The notes under the pieces were generated by a model. That model did no database searches. It was not told where the DNA came from and was given only the letters and a program-made list of their open reading frames with translations. Made by a program: the position numbers and the translations under genes. This document shows, one piece after another, positions 61,601 through 64,000 of a stretch of 64,000 bases of DNA. The DNA is from Turritopsis dohrnii (taxonomy: Eukaryota > Cnidaria > Hydrozoa > Anthoathecata > Oceaniidae): assembly GCA_027922465.2 (NCBI GenBank), contig BQMF02000296.1, positions 310,001-374,000 of the forward strand, read 5' to 3'. The stretch's first letter is position 1. Each line of letters opens with the position of its first letter.

Positions 61601-64000
61601 TTTTAGGTCCATCAGAGATGGCCAACTTGGCTATTTTACTTGGAAATTCTAAATCTTTTGATAGTGTCAAATCACAAATGATAAGTCATCTTAAAAAATT
61701 GAAAATTTCTGACCGTGATGTATTACCTGCCATAATTACTTATGGAAGCTCCGTTGATGTTAAGTCTTCAATCGGAGATATTAAAACGTTAAACGCGGCT
61801 GTCAATCAAGTAAAAAATACTAAAAATCCATCAAAAGGCGAAACCTTAATTCAGAGTCTCACTGTTGCTAAAGATGTTTTAACAAAAAGGAGACCTAATG
61901 CTTTAAAAACCATATGGTTGGTGATATCAAACAAAATCCAAGACATTCCGGAATTCAAAGACAAGTCGAATGAACTAAGGCAAGCTGGGTTCCAAGTGGT
62001 TCTTTACGTAACAGATGATGTGAATCAGAAAGAAATTGATCAAGTTGGTTCTGACGTTGAGGTCGATATTGAAATTTTTACCGTCTCAGGTAAATCTACA
62101 GACAAAGATGATGACAACGATGATACTGTGGATGACTTGTCTAAGATCAATACAGTTAGATCAGGTAGGAGCCATTGTTATCAAGGAAAAACTTTGTAAA
62201 ACTTAATTGGGTCATTGACTATTTGATTTGTGTAAAGGTGGTCAGCAAGTAATTATATTAAATATATCAATTTCAGATCCATGCAAAGTAAATGAATGTT
62301 CCCGTTCATCAATCTGTATTGCAAAACAAGATCGAACATCAGAATGTGTTTGTCAGTCGTGTGATGCGACACATTATGAGCCAGTTTGTGGTGACAATGG
62401 CATGACATATGCTTCTCAGTGTTATTTGAAAAAGTACAATTGCGAAATGGGAACCAGCCATTCTTCAGTTTCAAGAAGACCTTGTGGTGCGTGATTTTTG
62501 TTATTATTCCGTTTTCCATCACATTTTGATCCTAAGTTTGTCACATTTTGGAATAAGTCTTAAAATGAATGATCTTTTTATTATTTTAAGGTATCCAAGA
62601 GAATGTTGAAATTATCTATTTGATTGATAATTCACAAAATATGCCAGCTGGTTATCTCGACTATATTAAGAACTATATATCTGCAAGTTTGTCATCCTAT
62701 CAACTTCCATCAAATGCTTCCCGTGTTGGTTTTGTTATTTATCATCCAACAAAACAGGAAATGCTTGTGAATTTTATAAAGTCAGGATCGAAAGATGCCA
62801 TAACATATGAGATAAGCAGCATCAGGGAATCTTTGGCACAGCCAGATTTCAGAGAAGCTCTAAGCTTTGTGAAATCTAATGTATTTGATCAATCAGCAAG
62901 TAATAAAATCCAATCTCAACAAATCCTTGTTATAATCACACAAAATGGAGACGTTGTCAATGAACCACAGCAAACAAATAGGATTGCGGACTCCCTGAAG
63001 AGGAACGGTGTCCGTATTGTCGTTGTTGGAATTGGTCAGGTGGATCCTGCGGTAGTTAAAATGGCAACTGACGGGGACAAAGCTATTAGAATCAAACAAG
63101 TAGAGCAACTTCCAGAAAGTCTTGGAAACCTTGAGCAACTTGTAGCGTTACTCGCTGGGAAGCCAATCCTGTCTGATATTGGTTTTGTCATTGGTTCTGA
63201 AACTGAAAGTGGATTGGCCAAGCAAAAGTCCTTCATCTTGCAAATGCTGGCAAAATACCGTATATCGGAATCATCAACTCAACTGAGTGGTTATTCACGG
63301 CATTCTAATCAAGGAATATTTCTATCTTTTAATGAAGGAATGCGAAAGTTGAATATAGAAAATGCATTGAAAGATACGAACTTTGGAAACCCTGTTAAGA
63401 ATCTTTTGGCATCATTAGAAGGTGTTAATAAGGAAATGTTTACATCAAGGAATGGAGAAAGGAAAGAAGCATCAAACTCCATTATTATTTTCGTTGATGA
63501 AATTCCAGAAAACCCTGAAAGTCTAAAAGAACGCATTAAGAAATTTAATGAGAGAGACATAAAAGTTTTGTTTGTTGTCATGAAAAAATCTCCTGGTGCT
63601 GATAACTTCCCAACACTAGTTGACATCCCAAACAGTAATGTGGTCACTTCTGATGATGGCAAGGAAAATACTGTTAACCAAATAGTGGCAGCAACAACTA
63701 AAGGTTTGTTTCTTTCCATGTATCTAGATGTATTCGTATTTCCTGTGTTAACAAATGCATTTTAGATGTAAAGTGTTGTAGTTTTTTGTCAGAGTAGAAG
63801 AATTTATTGAAAAACTGTCAATTTTGATTTTGAATTTGAAATTTTCTTGTGCAGATGCTTGCAAGTTAAAGAAGTGTTTGTATTATTCAACATGCGTGGT
63901 AACACCTACCAACCAAGGAAAATGTATGTGTCCAACATGTAATTTTATTGGGTACAGCCCTGTATGCGGATCAAATGGTCGGTCTTACGAAAGTAATTGT
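7276..64000 (+). CDS. Giant secreted NtA-Kazal-GON-(Kazal-VWA-VWA)n protein gene (3' end beyond window)
   Basis: One gene, 95 exons placed, last one partial, encoding about 13,480 residues in the window. Order: signal peptide, agrin-type NtA-like domain, follistatin/Kazal K1, GON domain (two exons), K2, then an array starting with K3-V1 followed by 29 complete Kazal-VWA-VWA triplets and the start of a 30th. Each Kazal module has ten cysteines, as in follistatin domains. Each VWA is about 180-190 residues with the alternating hydrophobic strands and helices of the family. Exon boundaries were set by GT/AG (one GC/AG) sites and by phase: apart from three intron sites inside domains, every exon has a length divisible by three and phase 1-1 borders, and the joined frame has no stop. 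No transmembrane segment or C-terminus is seen. The protein must act outside the cell. Role unknown: a giant matrix, mucus or adhesive protein is inferred. Agrin is the closest relative at the N-terminus, but agrin has LamG, EGF and SEA domains and no VWA array. Confidence 0.88.
8211..8326. repeat. Foldback element in intron 1
   Basis: The arms aacctcgaacccagg (8221-8235) and cctgggttcgaggtt (8301-8315) are perfectly complementary. Pairing extends outward through gtacca/tggtac-type sequence to about 27 bases. The loop is about 65 bases. This is the structure of a small MITE or a degenerate palindromic insertion. Confidence 0.7.
8853..8972. repeat. Dispersed ~115-base foldback repeat, copy 3 of 3
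   Basis: It lies in intron 1 of the giant gene. It contains aaaaatcact, gaaggagtgcgtttctac, gatttcaatgaaa, catcgtagtgactttttat and cccacactggg in the same order as the copies at 3867 and 5335 in the BCAS2 homologue. The inner arm tcgtagtgactttt is the exact complement of aaaagtcactacga in copy 2, confirming the palindromic design. Confidence 0.65.
9222..9382. repeat. Foldback element in intron 1 with ~23-base arms
   Basis: The left arm ctaccggtttcaaacca (9229-9245) is perfectly complementary to tggtttgaaaccggtag (9359-9375). Pairing continues outward over catttcat/atgcatac with mismatches. The interior of about 110 bases is non-coding. This is a MITE-like structure. Confidence 0.65.
10312..10384. 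repeat. Short foldback element, copy 2 of 2
   Basis: This is a diverged copy of the element at 65-136. It begins ccgaaaagtgaaccatc and ends near tttcatttttccag, with the same internal order of words. The arms are less perfect than in copy 1. Confidence 0.55.
11332..11583 (+). CDS. Exon 2: K1, follistatin/Kazal module with a basic linker
   Basis: After the acceptor (ttttag) the exon encodes a linker with RKRR, a furin-type site, and then a ten-cysteine follistatin-like module. The inhibitory-loop region CTREYDPVC and the TDGYTYPNEC segment are very close to classical pancreatic trypsin inhibitor Kazal domains. The P1 position (second residue after the second Kazal cysteine) is Arg, which would suit trypsin-like proteases. 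The donor is TGTA|gtaagt, phase 1. The following intron (11584-11999) shows nothing beyond AT-rich sequence. Confidence 0.85.
12000..12703 (+). CDS. Exons 3-4: GON domain
   Basis: Exons 12000-12277 and 12355-12703 together encode a full GON domain of about 208 residues, the C-terminal domain of ADAMTS9, ADAMTS20 and C. elegans GON-1. Hallmarks are DGEYFFNP, VYCHGMDTDSP, YITLPSG and VYNKR in the first exon, then KVDFKTMTIITDDYEFA, VPVPYGTAGDCFSA, DLSGTGL and KCGGWCGKC in the second. The intron inside it uses a GC donor (aataag|gcaagt at 12278) and a normal AG acceptor. The homology FNK|VKVDFKTM across the junction supports this splice. The intron is phase 0, unlike the phase 1 module borders. 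No metalloprotease or thrombospondin repeat accompanies it. Confidence 0.93.
12906..13112 (+). CDS. Exon 5: K2, follistatin/Kazal module
   Basis: Ten-cysteine module starting DPCTGVTCPRYGVC. The Kazal loop CNRNYSPVC has Arg at P1, followed by GDDGKTYSNEC. It sits directly between the GON domain and K3 with no VWA in between, so K2 and K3 form a Kazal pair. Phase 1-1, 207 bases. Confidence 0.9.
13199..14518 (+). CDS. Array unit 0: K3 + V1 (type-a VWA missing)
   Basis: Exons: K3 13199-13411 and V1 13949-14518. K3 has Lys at P1 (CEKIFDPVC). V1 begins FDVAFAMGAYG followed by RQKEFINVF, the signature of the second (type-b) VWA of the later triplets, so this unit lacks the type-a partner. At the usual metal-site position it has GAYGP instead of DxSxS. 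The 537-base intron between the two exons contains an 18-base tandem duplication. Confidence 0.88.
13814..13849. repeat. Tandem duplication of an 18-base word
   Basis: The word tctatacattgaacatgt occurs twice head to tail (13814-13831 and 13832-13849) in the K3-V1 intron. The two copies are identical, so the duplication is recent. Confidence 0.85.
14637..16273 (+). CDS. Array unit 1: K4 + V2 + V3
   Basis: Exons: K4 14637-14846; V2 14958-15185 and 15324-15653; V3 15728-16273. This is the first complete Kazal-VWA-VWA triplet. K4 has Tyr at P1. V2 (type a) keeps DTSKD of the metal site and is split by a phase 1 intron after IKKIKKT, before the third helix. V3 (type b) has FNGNL at that position. 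All exons are in frame. Confidence 0.88.
16364..18236 (+). CDS. Array unit 2: K5 fused to V4, then V5
   Basis: Exons: K5 plus the first two-thirds of V4 in a single exon 16364-16930; the rest of V4 at 17392-17598; V5 17691-18236. The intron normally found between Kazal and VWA is absent. V4 is instead split late, after VIVLTKG, by a 461-base intron that contains a foldback element. K5 has Lys at P1 (CEKSYAPVC). The V4 metal-site remnant is DNAKV, with the Ser lost; V5 has FGISS. Confidence 0.87.
16978..17353. mobile_element. Candidate MITE in the V4 intron
   Basis: Perfect 12-base terminal inverted repeats gtcgcatccaga (16978-16989) and tctggatgcgac (17342-17353) bound a 376-base non-coding segment. 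Nested inside are complementary words cataatttagaac (about 17093-17106) and gttctaaattatg (about 17184-17197). Without it the host intron would be about 85 bases, the usual size in this gene. No transposase is encoded. Target duplication was not clear. Confidence 0.65.
18326..20089 (+). CDS. Array unit 3: K6 + V6 + V7
   Basis: Exons: K6 18326-18532, V6 18753-19310, V7 19556-20089. K6 is a textbook ten-cysteine module with Asn at P1. V6 (type a) has DSSDY; V7 (type b) has MPSIS. The acceptor of V7 is ttttaaag, less pyrimidine-rich than most. The following intron (20090-20437) is AT-rich and holds nothing recognisable. Confidence 0.87.
20438..21928 (+). CDS. Array unit 4: K7 + V8 + V9
   Basis: Exons: K7 20438-20644, V8 20736-21293, V9 21380-21928. 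K7 has Thr at P1. V8 keeps DNSNM in the type-a position. V9 begins VDIGFMFGAATD, a clear type-b start, followed by YQKEIAQKML, the helix-1 signature shared by type-b domains. Confidence 0.9.
22012..23521 (+). CDS. Array unit 5: K8 + V10 + V11
   Basis: Exons: K8 22012-22224, V10 22313-22879, V11 22973-23521. K8 has an extra two residues before the conserved YTPVC (CDDDRKYTPVC) and ends in CC. V10 has DGSAG; V11 has GASGV. The phase 1 borders are preserved. Confidence 0.9.
23658..25192 (+). CDS. Array unit 6: K9 + V12 + V13
   Basis: Exons: K9 23658-23867, V12 23989-24549, V13 24629-25192. V12 is one of only three type-a domains with a complete DxSxS motif (DVSKS). V13 has GYTGD. K9 has Leu at P1. 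Confidence 0.9.
25275..27100 (+). CDS. Array unit 7: K10 + V14 + V15
   Basis: Exons: K10 25275-25487, V14 25934-26497, V15 26576-27100. K10 is somewhat divergent: the loop CGKERTASYVC lacks the usual Tyr-x-Pro spacing but has Lys at P1. V14 has DISKL and V15 has GASNQ. The 446-base intron before V14 contains a 13-base tandem repeat. Confidence 0.88.
25521..25582. repeat. 13-base tandem repeat, unit tttatttctgatg
   Basis: There are four full units and one partial unit (25521-25533, 25534-25546, 25547-25559, 25560-25572, 25573-25582) with one substitution, in the K10-V14 intron. It is a simple slippage-type minisatellite. Confidence 0.9.
27173..28652 (+). CDS. Array unit 8: K11 + V16 + V17
   Basis: Exons: K11 27173-27379, V16 27494-28039, V17 28113-28652. 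V16 keeps a full DxSxS (DVSIS). V17 has GASVS. K11 has Asp at P1. The introns are 75-115 bases, typical of the array. Confidence 0.9.
28729..30188 (+). CDS. Array unit 9: K12 + V18 + V19
   Basis: Exons: K12 28729-28935, V18 29052-29600, V19 29682-30188. K12 belongs with K23 and K25 to a Kazal subgroup marked by ECWM and a QKK run. V18 has DASSF and keeps a Thr in the loop GGTRRMD. V19 is a short type-b domain (168 residues) with GTEST. Confidence 0.9.
30265..31916 (+). CDS. Array unit 10: K13 + V20 + V21, with two intra-domain introns
   Basis: Exons: K13 30265-30474; V20 30587-30985 and 31063-31218; V21 31316-31542 and 31613-31916. V20 has the best metal-site start in the array (DGSSS) and is split late by a phase 1 intron after SALK. 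V21 is split by a phase 0 intron after IQTMK. Neither intron position is shared with the bulk of the array. V21 has GAKNT. Confidence 0.87.
32065..33581 (+). CDS. Array unit 11: K14 + V22 + V23
   Basis: Exons: K14 32065-32268, V22 32350-32913, V23 33054-33581. K14 is unusual: the follistatin half is shortened (GSCGDCDQEEVC) and an extra residue precedes the cysteine in SYANRRC, where others have an xEC ending. V22 has DVSDD; V23 has GIDGT. Confidence 0.88.
33674..35285 (+). CDS. Array unit 12: K15 (degenerate Kazal) + V24 + V25
   Basis: Exons: K15 33674-33880, V24 33978-34520, V25 34737-35285. K15 keeps all ten cysteines, but the conserved CGxDGxTY segment is replaced by CDNQMQTHM, so the Gly and Tyr that shape the Kazal core are gone. 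V24 has DTSYL. V25 has GVSSS. Confidence 0.88.
35581..37421 (+). CDS. Array unit 13: K16 + V26 + V27
   Basis: Exons: K16 35581-35793, V26 36122-36643, V27 36888-37421. V26 is short (174 residues) and diverged: the usual VGIVSYG-like strand is not recognisable and the D-x-S is shifted by one residue (HDVST). V27 is the only type-b domain that regains an acidic residue at the metal position (DSANT). The intron 35794-36121 is AT-rich with no recognisable feature. Confidence 0.85.
37550..39150 (+). CDS. Array unit 14: K17 + V28 + V29
   Basis: Exons: K17 37550-37759, V28 37955-38542, V29 38617-39150. V28 is the longest type-a domain (about 196 residues), with an insertion around SSDPENDFFTYF. It has DVSSG; V29 has GGATR. 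K17 has Glu at P1 and Ile in place of Val in KPIC. Confidence 0.88.
39243..40684 (+). CDS. Array unit 15: K18 + V30 + V31
   Basis: Exons: K18 39243-39449, V30 39534-40100, V31 40172-40684. K18 has CGSNKVTYASPC, lacking the usual Gly after Asp/Asn. V30 has DTSDG. V31 has GLKYP and is short (171 residues). The V30-V31 intron is only 71 bases. Confidence 0.88.
40799..42293 (+). CDS. Array unit 16: K19 + V32 + V33
   Basis: Exons: K19 40799-41005, V32 41079-41651, V33 41730-42293. V32 has DSSQT and the loop GGTRNID. It also carries an RGD tripeptide (41375-41383), the only one I noticed in the array. V33 has GANSE. K19 has Pro at P1. Confidence 0.9.
42380..43907 (+). CDS. Array unit 17: K20 + V34 + V35
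   Basis: Exons: K20 42380-42589, V34 42683-43231, V35 43344-43907. K20 resembles K16 (shared LVCGSDGRTY and a KKL...EPC end). V34 has DTSSQ; V35 has GTYGN. The acceptor of V34 is catttaag. Confidence 0.88.
44040..45536 (+). CDS. Array unit 18: K21 + V36 + V37
   Basis: Exons: K21 44040-44246, V36 44327-44896, V37 44970-45536. K21 has Asn at P1 and GDNGVIYASKC. V36 has DTSKY; V37 has GSSRG followed by the type-b helix signature KEQNILKEIV. Confidence 0.89.
45614..47380 (+). CDS. Array unit 19: K22 + V38 + V39
   Basis: Exons: K22 45614-45820, V38 45922-46503, V39 46826-47380. K22 and K26 share an EDFYQP/EDYYQP loop. V38 has DSSED; V39 has SSSGE. The 322-base intron before V39 shows only AT-rich sequence. 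Confidence 0.88.
47674..49158 (+). CDS. Array unit 20: K23 + V40 + V41
   Basis: Exons: K23 47674-47880, V40 47962-48513, V41 48613-49158. K23 is in the ECWM subgroup with K12 and K25. V40 has DTSDA and, unusually for this array, a cysteine near its C-terminus (EIPTCITV). V41 has YGSNV. Confidence 0.88.
49273..50912 (+). CDS. Array unit 21: K24 + V42 + V43
   Basis: Exons: K24 49273-49482, V42 49695-50249, V43 50334-50912. K24 has Ser at P1. V42 has DSSGD. V43 is a divergent type-b domain starting LGIMMTQFSK, longer than its neighbours (about 193 residues). Confidence 0.88.
51000..52578 (+). CDS. Array unit 22: K25 + V44 + V45
   Basis: Exons: K25 51000-51206, V44 51290-51802, V45 52006-52578. 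V44 is short (171 residues) and has NASLT, one of the few type-a domains that lost the leading Asp. V45 has GAFGA and a typical type-b start. K25 has Asn at P1. Confidence 0.88.
52672..54175 (+). CDS. Array unit 23: K26 + V46 + V47
   Basis: Exons: K26 52672-52881, V46 52960-53529, V47 53624-54175. V46 has DLSKF. V47 has LSSQD followed by KQKEFAKKLV. K26 has Glu at P1 and ASNNRRYASEC in the core. Confidence 0.88.
54300..55686 (+). CDS. Array unit 24: K27 fused to V48, then V49
   Basis: Exons: K27 and V48 together in one 768-base exon (54300-55067); V49 55144-55686. As in unit 2, the Kazal-VWA intron is missing; here the whole VWA is in the fused exon. V48 has DTSNT; V49 has GPEDS. K27 has Phe at P1 and CTDIGKTYAST in the core. 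Confidence 0.88.
55854..57373 (+). CDS. Array unit 25: K28 + V50 + V51 (start of duplicated block)
   Basis: Exons: K28 55854-56060, V50 56181-56735, V51 56816-57373. V50 has DSSQD; V51 has GNSKS and a long acidic tail (KDDDNDDTVDD). From about 55958, inside K28, the DNA is repeated almost perfectly 4,791 bases downstream. Confidence 0.9.
57486..58912 (+). CDS. Array unit 26: K29 + V52 and V53 fused in one exon
   Basis: Exons: K29 57486-57695 and a single 1,113-base exon 57800-58912 encoding both VWA domains. The join is VALLAGKPILSDIGFVIG with no intron, unlike nearly all other units. V52 has DNSQN; V53 has GSETE. The donor of K29 is gtgcgt. Confidence 0.9.
59064..60544 (+). CDS. Array unit 27: K30 + V54 + V55
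   Basis: Exons: K30 59064-59273, V54 59351-59863, V55 59993-60544. K30 has Phe at P1. V54 has DTSAK and is short (171 residues); V55 begins LDLAFVMGATGS. This is the third unit of the duplicated block. Confidence 0.9.
60633..62164 (+). CDS. Array unit 28: chimeric K31 + V56 + V57 (second copy of unit 25)
   Basis: Exons: K31 60633-60851, V56 60972-61526, V57 61607-62164. The first half of K31 (GSGKCIKRNCQLYSSC...) is unlike K28, but from VCSNRGITYASKC onward it is the same as K28, so the exon is a hybrid made at the duplication junction. At 219 bases it is the longest Kazal exon. V56 differs from V50 by A to E and I to V; V57 equals V51. Confidence 0.9.
62277..63703 (+). CDS. Array unit 29: K32 + V58 and V59 fused (second copy of unit 26)
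   Basis: Exons: K32 62277-62486 and 62591-63703. K32 is identical to K29. V58 differs from V52 at about five residues (R to S, K to E, I to V, G to R, H to R); V59 appears identical to V53 in protein. The fused-exon state was copied along with the block. Confidence 0.9.
63855..64000 (+). CDS. Array unit 30: K33, cut by the window end (second copy of unit 30's template K30)
   Basis: The first 146 bases of a Kazal exon identical to K30 (DACKLKKCLYYSTC... onward). The array therefore continues beyond the window, presumably with copies of V54 and V55. Confidence 0.9.

Larger units (their letters stand above)
55958..64000 (+). repeat. Tandem 4,791-bp duplication of three array units
   Basis: Copy 1 spans about 55958-60748 (K28 second half through the first half of K31). 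Copy 2 starts at about 60749 and is still running at 64000. Exons and introns both match. By eye I count about a dozen substitutions and no indels over the roughly 3.25 kb that can be compared, so identity is above 99%. The edge is sharp: upstream of gtttgctcaaatag the two sequences are clearly different Kazal halves. Confidence 0.93.

Noticed and set aside
60749..64000. Treating the second copy purely as an assembly error
   Set aside because: Not excluded, but scattered substitutions between copies and a hybrid Kazal exon with a distinct first half fit a real tandem duplication better; kept as the stated refutation test.
1..64000. tRNA, rRNA, CRISPR arrays, bacterial operons or viral genes
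   Set aside because: No cloverleaf-like or rRNA sequence, no regularly spaced repeats with unique spacers, and no prokaryotic or viral protein seen; the splice structure is that of an animal nuclear genome.

Overview
Animal (metazoan) nuclear DNA. It is AT-rich, with short spliceosomal introns, the standard genetic code and extracellular modules (NtA-like, follistatin/Kazal, GON, VWA) found in animal matrix proteins. A marine invertebrate, perhaps a cnidarian, is my inference; nothing in the window fixes the species. All real genes seen are on the + strand, and I see no bacterial or viral genes.

Layout. (1) 1-3657: no gene recognised; foldback elements, a minisatellite and AT tracts. (2) 3658-6040: seven exons of a BCAS2/SPF27 homologue, a spliceosomal PRP19-complex subunit. 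It is complete at the C-terminus but lacks about 40 N-terminal residues. (3) 6041-7275: intergenic. (4) 7276 to beyond 64000: one enormous gene for a secreted modular protein. I could place 95 exons (the last cut by the window end), about 40.4 kb of coding sequence or roughly 13,480 residues, with no stop codon or frameshift in the assembled reading frame.

The giant protein starts with a signal peptide and an agrin-type NtA-like domain. A follistatin/Kazal module (K1), a GON domain and K2 follow. Then comes a regular array whose repeat is [Kazal - VWA type a - VWA type b]. With K numbering the Kazal modules and V the VWA domains, the window holds K1-K33 (K33 truncated) and V1-V59. The first array unit (K3-V1) lacks its type-a VWA. 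Units 1-29 are complete triplets (unit n = K(n+3), V(2n), V(2n+1)), and unit 30 runs off the window. Nearly every module is its own phase 1-1 exon, so whole modules can be added without breaking the frame. Type-a domains keep a remnant of the metal site (D-x-S); type-b domains have lost it.

The array is still growing. A 4,791-bp block of three units (from about 55958) is repeated in tandem from about 60749 at more than 99% identity. The junction lies inside a Kazal exon and makes a chimeric Kazal module. The large first intron and several other introns carry short foldback (MITE-like) elements, some of which also occur in the BCAS2 introns and upstream.

The most unusual content is this NtA/Kazal/GON/(Kazal-VWA-VWA)n gene. 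I know of no described protein with this domain order. Its function is unknown; a giant extracellular-matrix, mucus or adhesive protein, with protease-inhibitor-like modules near the N-terminus, is an inference.
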